Assembly: GCA_022579005.1 (NCBI GenBank)
Contig: MU401479.1
Location: forward strand, 7,297-71,296
DNA: 64,000 nt
Reading direction: 5' to 3'
From: Poronia punctata
Taxonomy: Eukaryota; Ascomycota; Sordariomycetes; Xylariales; Xylariaceae
Shown: in pieces, positions 25,591 to 39,222 of the stretch
How positions within the stretch are numbered: the stretch's first letter is position 1
Layout of the letters: every line of letters begins with the position of its first letter
Made by a program: the position numbers and the translations under genes
Notes under the pieces: model-generated
Seen by the model: the letters and a program-made list of their open reading frames with translations, nothing else
Databases searched by the model: none
Told to the model about the DNA's origin: nothing

Positions 25591-27123
25591 TGGTAATCAC
25601 AGCGACCGTAGTGAATGCGAAAGGGGAGGCGGCCACATACTATGCTGTGTAACGCAAGCATAGGCCTATATTACAACAACAGTTTGCGAAGACGCTGCAG
25701 AAGCAGTGCAGCCAAGGTCGTCGCCATCTTGGCCATATGATAGGACCCTAACCATCGCATCGGAATCGGAATTCGCATTCTCGTACGCGCCTGACCGGTC
25801 ACAGAGATGGCCTGGTCTAGTAAGAATCGGCCAGCGCGTACGACCACAGCAGATGGGTTACCTATTCTACAACGCCACACGAGGCACAAGCATCCGTTCG
25901 TATCGGGCCTCGGCGCGGATGACAATATCACCTCACCCTATGAATTTGTTTAGACAGCACGCTCCCCTTTTCAGGGCTTGACAGTCGCCATTTCGATTTT
26001 GTATTCGTTTACATATCCAGATGCAGATGCATCTCCATGTCCATCTGCCTTTGCATTTGCATGGCGTCTACATTCGCGAGCCAGTCGATACGATAGCGCC
26101 TGGGATTTGGTCTGGAAGTCTAAATAGCTGAGGTAACGTCGGTGTCTTGCAGAGCCGTCGGTTCACTCCGGCCGTTACTGCTTCGATCCTCGAACGTGGT
26201 CCCTCGTCCCTCTCCGCAGTGCGAACGCGACTACGTAACCGGGGGCGTAAACGATCGGCTTAGACGTTAGATATAGGGTGTAGCAAACGTGCTTGCAGGT
26301 AAGACCGCATTATGCCTGCGGGTTCCACAATCCACCCGCCGAAAGCACCAAGCTTACCTCGACCAACGACATGAGAGAGAGGGGCACCGCCACTATATCG
26401 ATGAGGCTGAGTCGCTGTGGGTAATATACCGGTCGCTATCGAAAGACAAGCAGCCCTGAATTGTTGCCAGGGCGGCTACTGGGTCGTCTTGCAGAAAAGC
26501 CGACTTGTCCAAACTCATCAGCTCCTCCGGCGCGGGTTACAGTCAAGCCTCGTCTCATTACTTCCCTGGAAATATTTCGCTAGCCTGTTTATATCCACTG
26601 CCTTGCATACCTGCGATTTTGCGAAGAGAACCACGACAAGGTCGCCATTATGGCCTATAAACTGGAATGCATCGATCCGGAACGGTATTCGTACAGTTTT
26701 GCATTGGTTTGTCAGATATTGACCTCCTTATATTCTGACCGGCTGGGCTCTACTAAAATGCGGACATGATGAAGCGCGTTAGCATAGATATCGAGTGGTG
26801 TTAGGTAAGAGGGTGGCTCGCCAACCACGTTCATGGTCTCTAGTCAGTCACATGTGTAAAGGGGGCCTTCAAAACACACACGTCACGAGATGTCTCGTCT
26901 ACATCACCAATAGGTGACTGACCAGTGGCATCGAAGAGTAAAACTATGAATTTGCCGCGTACAATACCTAACTGTCACGGGGATTCGGGCTGTTGGGCAA
27001 GCTGTCTAGCTAGGTTGCTCATAGAAGACCGTATTGCGACGAAACGAAACGGTACTGGTTCTCTTTCAACGACATAATTACCGATCAGAAGCCCTGCAGT
27101 TATGGGTACTCGATTGGGACGAA

Positions 27124-27150
27124 GGTGGTGGTGGTGGTGGTGGTGGTGGT
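27124..27150. repeat. (GGT)9 microsatellite
   Basis: Nine GGT units lie in non-coding sequence. Confidence 0.9.
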
Positions 27151-28280
27151 GAATGCAAATATTCTTGGAACAAGGATGATGATGATGCACTCTTGCACAG
27201 CAAAGCCTGCACTGTTCGCATATCGCTTGTTCTGGTCATCTGGAAAGTCTGCGCGGTAATCAAGATATGAGAAAGAAGACCATCATCGCCGGAGCTGGCT
27301 AACATCCGTGCAGGAATGGGTAGTCCTACCTACCTTGAAACCCTGTCTACCTACATACTCGACTTTGCGCGCCTAGTTATTAAGTATGCAAATAGATGAG
27401 TGTCCAGCGGATGGACTTGCTTGAGTGGGATAGCCCCTTCATCCGAATAAGAACAGTCAGACCGAGGCGTTGCCATGCCAGTAGGCAACGTATACGAGTA
27501 GGTAATAGGTTACAGGAGTGCTCACGTCAGATGTGTCAAGACTTATTAGTCCTATGCCATTGGGGAAGAAAAAGAAAGAAGCGGGAAGGGAGGCGAGATG
27601 ACTTTCTCCGTGGAAAGCCGATGAACCCAGCCAGCCAGCCAGACAGACAAACGAAACCTCTCCGGCTGATAATGTGCGGGCTTTTCTACATGCCGGAGAA
27701 ATTATATCTGACCAAGTCGTCCTCTTCCCTGCCTCCCTCACACACATCTATACATACATCCCCACATACCCTAAAGGAGGTTACACGGGGGATACTTGTT
27801 TGCTCGTTTGCTTGCTTGCTTGCGTCTGTCGGCATCAGGCGTCATATTAGTCAAGTTCAATTATCCAGTCCTATGTAGGTCATACAGCTATCTATCGCAC
27901 ATTCATTACTAATCGTCCTCATAAAGACTATTCGTTAGTTAGAAGGAAGCAAAGAAATTCTGAAAAAGGTTCTGGTCTAGGCGTTGCATGCGCTCGCTGT
28001 CTTCCTAATTCTTTCCTGCCGTGGCTAACATATTACTTTTACGCCATGATTTGCTCTTGAAATTACACATGTATTATATGTGTACGTAGTCGTAGATAAC
28101 ATTTCAAGCATTTCTTGGCCAGATTTAAAATAAGGGTCTTTCTAGGTAGGGTAAAGGGAGAGGGATAAGATTGTACCTGGTCTAGAAACTCGTACTTGTA
28201 ACAAATGACTCCTTGGTTATACCTACCTGTACCGTAGGGAACCGCCGCGGCTAAAGCAGGCATAAAAGGCTTACGACTAC

Positions 28281-28793
28281 CTTACGAGGTGCCTGTGAGG
28301 TAAGGTGTTCATTGCATAGGTAGTATGGGTCCCGTATCCACTTGCAAATGGGTCCCTTGGCATGGTAAGGTACTTGTAGGATTTGTATGGGCAATTGACT
28401 AAACCAATAGAATTGCGCGCTTTATACTTTAGCCTTGTTACTTGACCTATTAACTTATTAACCTATCTAAAGTACTTATTAACCTATCTACCTATTAACT
28501 AACCCCTTAGTGCTTCGTAAAGCCACTATTTGCTGCAATTACAGCCCTGCGACGGTTAGTCTAGGTCAAAATGATCAGTCAGGTCTGAAAGCACTTCTGA
28601 ATGCCCTTACAGGTTGAAATTCAGTATGTTGCATGGCAGTGAGGGGTGGGTCCGTTGAGTGGCCAGGCTGAGCACCACATGTACCTTTTTTTGCCGGGGG
28701 GGAAAATTCTTACCTAAATAAGTAATGATCATCTACCCCTTGCAAAAAAGTGACTTGCCAAATGAACACCTTACCTCGCAGGCCCCTTGTAAG
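28281..28793 (-). mobile_element. decayed Tc1-like transposon remnant with TIRs
   Basis: Inverted repeats of 33 bp lie at 28281-28313 and 28761-28793 and match at 30 positions, including the core GAGGTAAGGTGTTCATT. The element is bounded by TAC at 28278-28280 and 28794-28796, consistent with a TA-type target duplication. On the minus strand, 28557-28507 reads N-R-R-R-A-V-I-A-A-N-S-G-F-T-K-H-stop. This resembles the C-terminal end of fungal Tc1-like DDE transposases, which often end in a similar Ala/Gly-Lys pattern. In-frame stops upstream show that it is dead. At 513 bp it is far shorter than an autonomous copy. The TIR call is firm; the family call is an inference from that short peptide. 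Confidence 0.72.
28507..28557 (-). pseudogene. possible C-terminal fragment of a Tc1-like transposase
   Basis: Sixteen codons followed by TAA resemble the end of Tc1/mariner-type transposases. Upstream codons in the same frame contain stops (TAG and TGA), so no functional protein is possible. The position inside an inverted-repeat element supports the reading, but the match is short. Confidence 0.45.
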
Positions 28794-29596
28794 TACATAA
28801 CCTGTCTGCCTGTTTGTACGCGTAAGGTATGTAGGTACATCATATATTCTATCTAGAGTACGGACGTACCTACGTGTATTGGATCATCTACCTGTACTAC
28901 TTGTATCAAATGTCAAGTAAGTAGGTAGCCACCTTATGTACCCATTTATTTCCTACTAGCTAGGTCCATTACAGCCATTACAAGGCAAGACCCCTAGAAT
29001 AAGCGGGGCCCAACCGGCCTGAAAAGCGCGCTACCCTCCAGAGACGGCCCCACAGCATCCTATCTCTTTCAGCCTCGTCACTTTTTACACTACTTTTACA
29101 TAAGTAAACATACTTTACTTTCCCCGATAGCAAAGCCTCCTCAGCCTCGCGTCACAACAGAGCTGGCCATCGTCTCAAAGAAAGCACAAAACCTCAATTG
29201 CTTCTGCAATATAACAGGAAGCTAGCTTGCTCAATTCTACTCTTGAAATTACCAATCTGAAAAGCTTCAGGGGTTTTCTGAATCTCCGACTCTACAAACA
29301 AACAAACAAACAAGGAGCTTCCGCCGAAATCGAATCCACTTGAACTCTTTGCCACCACAATAACGCTTCCTGTCGACGAACCTCGATTATACGTTACGAG
29401 CTGGTTTCGCCCTCTGGGTCTATAATATCTAGCTACCTATCACGCGAGACTTCCGCCCCGAAGAATACAGACATCCCTTTGTCGCTACGAAAAGCGGCTA
29501 TAGTAGGGGAAAATCAGTCCAGTCGCCTTTAGGTAGCCGACACCCACACCCACCCACACACATACATACACGACACAACACAACACAGCGCCAACG

Positions 29597-29767
29597 ATGT
29601 CGCATCAATCTTCGACGCCGGTAAAGGTACCGACATCAGCGGCGACCTATACGCCCGCCATGCAAGATCTCGAGATGAGATCGCAGATCAACACGTTGTT
29701 ATTACGAGAAGGACATACGACCAAGTATGTTTTTTTTTCCTTTTTTCTCTCTTCCTTCTTTCCCCCT

Positions 29768-29850
<83 letters not shown>

Positions 29851-30270
29851 TCATGATTTAATTAATTAACCAAATTACAAATCCTTTTTTTTTTCAGAAT
29901 CCAAGAACAATTCCTCCATTCCCTAGACGCACATCCATCCAACTGGCCATCAACAATACAATCCCACGCCCTATCCCTACTCCGATCGGGCGAAATAACC
30001 ACTTTTCCGGCCCTCGTCCGTCGAGTATTAGAAGATGTCAGACGGGATACCACTACAGCAGCAGCAGCAGCAGCAGTTGCCAGTGAAGATAATAAGAATG
30101 GGAATGATGGTGGTGGTGGTGGGGGGAAAAATAACAACAAAGACAACAACAATAACGAAAATAACAATAGTCTGGCGATACCTTCTTCTGTCGTGGAAAC
30201 CGTTTTGAAATTGGTTCGTGAGGCTTTGGATGATGTTTGTGAGATGAATGATGAGGCGGCTGGTGGTTGA
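29597..30270 (+). CDS. small conserved-looking protein with low-complexity insert, function unknown
   Basis: The exons are 29597-29724 and 29898-30270 (166 aa). The 173-nt intron goes from a GTATGT donor to TTTTTCAG. I do not recognise a named family. Residues about 20-80 (starting MQDLEMRSQINTLLLREGH, then TKIQEQFLHSLDAHPSNWP and HALSLLRSGEITTFPALVRR) look like a compact helical domain under selection. A poly-Ala run encoded by CAG/GCA repeats follows, then a Gly6 and Asn/Lys-rich spacer. The last part (AIPSSVVETVLKLVREALDDVCEM) is an amphipathic helix. The small helical core with a spacer and C-terminal helix suggests a subunit of a nuclear complex, but that is speculation. The ATG follows a CA-rich leader typical of fungal 5' UTRs. 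Confidence 0.75.
29725..29897 (+). repeat. intron containing a 77-nt CT microsatellite
   Basis: The intron holds uninterrupted CT repeats from 29771 to 29847, about 38 units. If the intron is retained the frame stays open through the repeat and would add a Leu-Ser polymer before stopping at 29869. Confidence 0.9.
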
Positions 30271-31682
30271 AAAGAGAAAGAAAGAAACCCCCCCCCCCCT
30301 CCCCAGAAAACAAGAGAGAAGAAATAAAAAATTTGTCAACGCCTACCTACCTACCATTTTACCTAATACATCCCAGAGAAGAAGAAGAAGAAGAAGAAGA
30401 AGGAAAGAGCACATACACACATACACACATACACGCACCTCTTGATCTTCAATCCTCATTGTGGAATTCAAGCGGTAGGCAGCAGGGAAGGGAAAGAAAG
30501 ATGGGGGGGGTTCAATCAAACCATGTACATGTACTATAGAAATTTGTCTTTTCTTTTCTTTTAGGTATAGGTGTCGTATTTTTTTGTTGTTTTTGTTTTT
30601 CCAAAGGGTAGCGAAATGAAACGATGCACGATAAGACGGGCAAAAGACAACAAGAATTAAGGGGGGAGGAAATGAGAAACATGGGAAACATGGGAAAAAA
30701 GAAATTTGATACCACGAAATAAAAGAAATTCGAAATTCGAAACCCGCTCCTATAGCTCCACCTCACTCGTCTATTCCTATCCCAGGATGAATTAAAACAC
30801 CATCAAGACGTGTCACGAAAACACAACAAAGGTCAATACTACGACATGACATTCTGGGGAATGTATTCGTAGACTAGACTCTCCGAGTTTTTAGACTAGA
30901 GTGAATGCACGTAGCCCTTGGGCCTCCATCTTTTTTCTCACCATATAGGTACTACGGGTATATATTTACACCTAACCTACCGACCCCCTTCGTATCTATA
31001 CTACCAAAGTTACGTAGACCAGGTTACGTGATCTCTACTGGACAAGGAAAGAAAAGATCTAATCTAGTCGAATAAAAACTGATGGCGACTAACAAAGTGA
31101 AACTTAACCAGGGTACGGCAGACTGGGACGGAGAAGCAGAGAAACGGAACTTTGTGCACAATTCTTCTCTAACTACACTTAACTATCTACGCATACCAAG
31201 TATGATGTAGCAGAGTCCTCCGTTAGATTTAGCAAGCGGCTTCGACTTACGTACTTTTATTATCGCGTGATACTACGAAGCCTGCTAGCGGTACCAGGAT
31301 CATGTCTGTCACATAGCATTGGTACTACGAATAAATATAGCAAGGCATCAATTTATGAAATCTATCATGAAGCTAATCATCCATCGCATGTCGTGTTTCG
31401 GAACCACATAGTAGCTTTCATAGAACTAGCCACCACGCCGACTAGGAAACGCGTCCTTCCCGCCATATATCCGCATTGAGATGCCACACCATTTACCCTG
31501 CCTCTAGAAAGCAAGTTGCGGTCTATCGGCCATGTCTAAACTAGGACATGGGGCTAGGACAGGCCGCCCAACGAACTGAAACTCACGTTTCGCTGGGCAC
31601 CGGAAGAGCGAGGCCAGTGTCCATCTCGGACAAGCACGCCGTGGTATCGTATTAAAGTACAAGGGTGGTCATCACCGGCCAC
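30271..31682. other. intergenic region, convergent 3' ends
   Basis: This 1.4 kb lies between the small-protein gene and the Cdc48 stop codon and holds the 3' UTRs of both. It contains C12 at 30288-30299, GAA units at 30375-30402 and CATACA-like units. No gene is seen. Confidence 0.6.
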
Positions 31683-34433
<2,751 letters not shown>

Positions 34434-35897
34434 GGTGTCTGTTGCACGAGGGGGAGGATGTATGCGTGGGATAGGCAGGTACCACTGTACCAGCTAGGCG
34501 GGGAAACGGAGCGTCGAACGTGCAAATGAAGGAGAATCTATTCTATCTCAACCAGTGAGCGTGAGACAATATCTAGAGAGTTAGATGCCTCTTCTTGGGT
34601 ATCGAGGGTGTATGATAGAATGAGGTATGAAAGGTGTAGATGAGAAAGAGGGTTGGGAAGGGTTTGGTCGAAGCAGTGATTGCATTCCCTGCTGCGGCGG
34701 TTTACGGTGTCAAGTTGTTTGAGCTACTGATGACGAGAAGTCTAGAAGCTCGGACCATTCGGACCCACTTCCTGCTGTTTGGGCAAGTACCGCCACCTTC
34801 TAAGGTCTTCTACCAACACACACTGCGTTCACTGCTAATAAGAGATGCCAGATTGCCCTATTAGTATTCGTGGCTCTTTACTGCCTGCAGTATCTTAGCT
34901 GACAATGCGTTTTACTGATACAAGATTCAGGCAGTAAGGTCCACAAGTCTTAGGTACCTATTACAAAGAATACCTTACCTACACTCCTGGCAGCCGTGGC
35001 AGCCCTGGGTCCTGACAGGCAGACAACCTCATACGCAAGCAAGATGTGATTGGACAGAGAACAATGCTTGTAATAGTGGAAATTTGTGCCTTGCATTCAA
35101 GCTTAAAAAATTAAAGTATGTTCCTTGAACAGGACCCAGCCGGGAAATCAAAGATTGGGCTGAAAATTTGCTTGTATCTTCCGTTCTTTGTAACAATGTC
35201 TATGGGCTTTCTTTGTTCGCTGCCGGATTTGCCTTCTCACAAAAGCCCGAACCGGAAGATCCCTTGGAACACATACGGATTGTACCTCCCTACCCACCTA
35301 CCTGCTCTTGCCACCACTTGTTACCCCACTATTTCGAATGGTTGCTTGCTTGCTTACCAATTAGGCTTGGCCAAGACCCTGAGGCTAGTACCTGGCTGAA
35401 CATCATCTACAGGTAGTACTTACAAATAGATACTCGCTGCCCATTTACACCTATTGGTAATGTCAAATTGCCGATAAACTTACACGTAGGTAGACAAAGG
35501 AACTGCAAGATAAACGGGTGGCTCACGATGTATTATTCAGATGGGACTGTATGGTTGTAGATACATAGGGAATGTATAGGTATGAGAGGCAGTAGGTAGG
35601 CACGTCCTTACCCAGTACTCGTCTCGTAATCTAACCTAAGCTAACCTAGATAACTCTTGCCGTTTGTGTTTTCGGAGTTAAACCAACCCCTGTACGTGTA
35701 TATCGGAGGGTGATGACATCAAAAATACAGAAGACAAACTTAACCGTGCACGATCTTGCCCAAAAGCTGCTCGTAGACGTACTCGTACATAACTCAATTG
35801 TCATCTACACGTATGTCTAGCTACTGCTACACGCAACGCTGAATCGTTTTTGTTATCACCCGCTCTGTCATTTACGTGGTGATGCTATGCGTCTCTT
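34434..35897. other. intergenic: Cdc48 promoter side and 3' side of the A-domain gene
   Basis: This 1.46 kb includes the Cdc48 5' region and the 3' UTR of the adenylation-oxidoreductase gene. No gene or distinct repeat is seen apart from CCTA/TAGG words. Confidence 0.5.
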
Positions 35898-38800
35898 CTA
35901 CGAATCGAAAATTGCCCCAAATGCTGGTATCCCACGTGCCTCGAGTCGGTAGACGACCTGCTCGGTGACCTTCTTGTTCGAAATGATGCACACAGCTTCG
36001 GCGTCGCTCTCTTTGAGCATTTGGTATGCGAGAGCGGTCAAGTCGGGTTTTCCCTGAGTTCGAGTATTCCAGATAATTGCGTTTGGGTCTGCTCGCAGCA
36101 CGTCGCCAATGATTTCATCACCAAATGTGTCCCGCGGATGTGGTGTAGACCAGAGAATGCGGGCTGGTACCCTGCGTTCAAGGATGACTGGGAGGCATGG
36201 CCCGATGCCGGAACCCGTGGCCACAAGCACGACTTTCTTAAACAGCGGCGCAATAGTGAGTACGCCAGAAGCGAGCACGCCGCGTGTCCAGATTCTCTGT
36301 GGCTGACCATCGATTGTCTTGCGAGTCCAATCACCTGCGTTGGACACGACAATCGAGAAGCCCTTCTCGCCTGGTTTGTCGATGGTAGCGAACGCATGCC
36401 ACTCTCGCATCGGGTTGTCGGATATTCGAATGGCTTTGCCAGCAATGGGCGTGTCGAAATCGAAATGGAGCCTGACGGCATGTTTGGAGAGCGGTTCAGG
36501 TCGAACCTTGACCTTCCGAAGCCGAAGCCATGGCAATGCGATGCTCATCGTGACGAGGGCCAGAAGGTAGATCGCCGGCGTACGAGCCAGGGCCTCTGCT
36601 AACGACAGTGTATCTGGTTTAAGCGAATCGGTGGCCACTGCCAAATGTCCCCAGACAAGCGCAGTGGCCGTCCATCCAGCGAAACGGTGTGTCCATTCGA
36701 ATTGATCGTGCGATTTGGCACGTATATCCGGATGGGCCATTGCAACAATCGCCAGCAAGAAAACGAGGACGACTATATCGGTGAATGTCAGTAACCACTA
36801 TCGCGGGAGGTGCGGCCACGTGAGCGTGTCTCTTCGCCGACGTCCGGGCTGCGGGGCAGAGGTAACCTAGTGCAACTTACAATAGCTAAGTACCACCGTT
36901 CCTGTGTTGATACGGGCATCTCGGTTGCCCCTTGCGAAATTGAACGTTGCTCCAACGGTGAAAACTAGCCACCAGAACACTGCCGACACCGCGGCCCCGG
37001 AATGTATTCCCCCAATATGGTATACACGAGCACACTGGCGCCTGACGGCTATGGGCGCCCAGGTTGGAACGCGAGTTGCCAGCCAAAATAAGAAGTTGAT
37101 AACATGGTCTTGTCGCATAGCCACGGCCACGAGCAGGTTTACTGCTATGGCAGTAGGGAGTTGGGAGAGCGGTAACGTCCCGCTATCCCATGACTTCCAC
37201 CACACAAGGGCAAATGCGAGGACGTTTGCAAAGAAAATGACAGAGAAGAATCTCCGGTAGAGGGAAAAGAGCCGATGCCGCAACCATCTTTGACCATGAA
37301 AGCCGTTCTTAGCTGGAAGCTCGTACTTGACCTCCTCGACAAAATCACTCGAGTTGAAATCGGTCTGTGATTCATCATGGTTTCCCCCTTTTTCGAGGTC
37401 CAGAGTGCTTCCCGAAGGGGAGGCTCCGCTTTTTGCTGCAGTCACGGTAATGGAAGAGGTACTCGATAGGCTCTCGGTGCTTCCAGCTTCCTCCAGGCTT
37501 CTCGGTGTCGCGGCCATCTCCCTGAGTTTGCGCTTGTCAAACTTACCGTTGACGGTCAGCGGAATGGACGCAATGTGGATCCACTCGGCTGGGACAGCGT
37601 AGTATGGTAATATCTTCCCCACTGCACTCCTCATGTCTCCTTCATGTAACGGAGCATTACCTGAATAGAAGCCCCAGAGTTTATCGTCTATGACCAAGGC
37701 ACATGCCTTGGTCACTCCTGGGACGCTTTCTATGGCTGCAGTAACACCGTCAAGCTCGACACGGAACCCCTATTGTCGTCGTTAGCCTTTTCATGCATCA
37801 AGCGGTGGGTGTAAACCTGCTATTACCTTGATTTTAACTTGATCGTCCTTTCGACCTAGGGGAATGAGCTCCCCTTCTTTCGTCCAACGACCGAGGTCTC
37901 CCGTATTAAACATCATCGTACTGCGCCACTACATGTTAACAAGATTGCCTTGATATACGAGGCCTTCTCCCTGCTCGGCTTACCCATCTTGAACAAACTT
38001 GTCCGGCTTGAACCGTGCGGCTGTTAGGGCCGGCAAGTTGACATATCCCGCCGATACACAAGCTCCTCCTGCCCACATGGTACCAGGTTCGCCGATGCCG
38101 ACTGGGTTTTCGTCATCGTCCAAAACATATACAGTGGTGTTTGGTAGTGGCTTGCCGATAGTCAACAGCTGGCCGGGCTTGTGTAGATGTGCGGTGTTTA
38201 GGATAGTGATCTCGGTCGGGCCGCAGATATTCCAAAACTCGACATGGGGAGACCACCCTTCGGCTAAAGATGCAGGACATGGCTCACCACCGACCACGAC
38301 TGTCTTTATATTGGGAAATTCGATCTGGGAAAACTTGCCGAGCACTGTTGGTGTCGCAATGACAGTATCCACGCGCTTAAGCACATCAGCCCAAACGCCG
38401 TTACGGATATGCAGCGTACCCCCATTCATGAGGGTTGCTAGGATTTCCCATTGTGCTACGATAACCATGTTAGTATGGATTTCGTCCGGCATCGGAGACT
38501 ACTATGGAAGGAGACGTACCCATGTCGAATGAGATGTTTAAAAGTTGGGCAACATTCTTGCCGACGGTGATCCTAAGGTTAGCCGGCTCGACTAGTAGGT
38601 TGTTGGTCACATTTCCGTGCCTCACGTCGACACCTTTGGGCTTGCCAGTCGTGCCTGAGGTATAGATCATGTATGAGCCGAAGCTGGCGTCTATGGAGGT
38701 ATTTGGGCGCGCCTCGTTTCCCGGGAGCGCCGTCTGGTCACGGCCGTCAAGTTCTATGATCTGAGCCTTAGCCCTTTGAGCGCAGGGCTCAACCTTTGCG

Positions 38801-39222
38801 CGAAACTTTGTGAGGCACAATATGATTCGAGCAGCTGAATCATCGAGTATGTGTTCCAAGGCGTCATCAGCGACGATGCCGCCATCCAGGGGCACATACT
38901 GTGCACCAGCTTTAAGGACCGCAAGAATACTCACGAGCAACTCGAGCGACCGAGTCACAACGATGCAGACTCGCTGGTTTGGGCAGAGACCCCGTTCCTT
39001 TAGCCGGTTGGCCAGGATATTTGCACGTCTGTCAAGTTGCCTGTAAGATATCGTTGTCCCATCGAAGTGTCGAGCGGCTGTCACATCAGGATACTGGTCG
39101 ACGATGTGTTCAATGGCTTCATGGATAAGGGAGAAGGGGATCTCAACTCTGGGACCCCTCCCAAAGCGATTGAAGAGCTGCTGGTCTTCTGGGCTGAGGC
39201 TCTCGATGGAGTGGAAAGACAT
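35898..39222 (-). CDS. NRPS-like adenylation domain fused to membrane ferric-reductase-like oxidoreductase
   Basis: The five exons are 39222-38520, 38455-37984, 37920-37827, 37769-36881 and 36772-35898 (1010 aa). Residues 30-500 form a full adenylation domain: A3 YTSGTTGKPKG (187-197), A5 NICGPTE, A7 TGDLGRW, A8 LGRKDDQVKIKGFRVEL, and the A10 lysine in PLTVNGKFDKRKL (about 499). It should make an acyl- or aminoacyl-adenylate. No carrier-protein motif (LGGxS), thioesterase or NAD-type reductase follows. Instead there is a Ser-rich linker (about 510-590), six or seven hydrophobic helices (about 597-805), then an FAD/NAD(P)-binding module with EWHAFA (843-848) and GSGIGP (906-911). H748 and H762 are 14 residues apart in one helix region, like haem-ligand pairs in ferric reductases. 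Intron 4 uses a TTACTGAC branch site and the ATATAG acceptor. The substrate is unknown. Confidence 0.85.

Larger units (their letters stand above)
14895..29596. other. 14.7 kb gene desert
   Basis: I find no supportable gene. Short frames occur on both strands, the longest being 22755-23186 on the minus strand, but none shows a domain or convincing splice structure. Simple repeats include GAA units at 15227-15251, GGAAGA units at 24066-24093, a 9-bp repeat near 25546-25590, GGT units at 27124-27150, and GTGGAGGGAC-like units at about 17530-17570. CCTA/TAGG words are pervasive. A decayed transposon lies at 28281-28793. The last 700 bp should contain the promoter of the gene at 29597. Confidence 0.6.
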
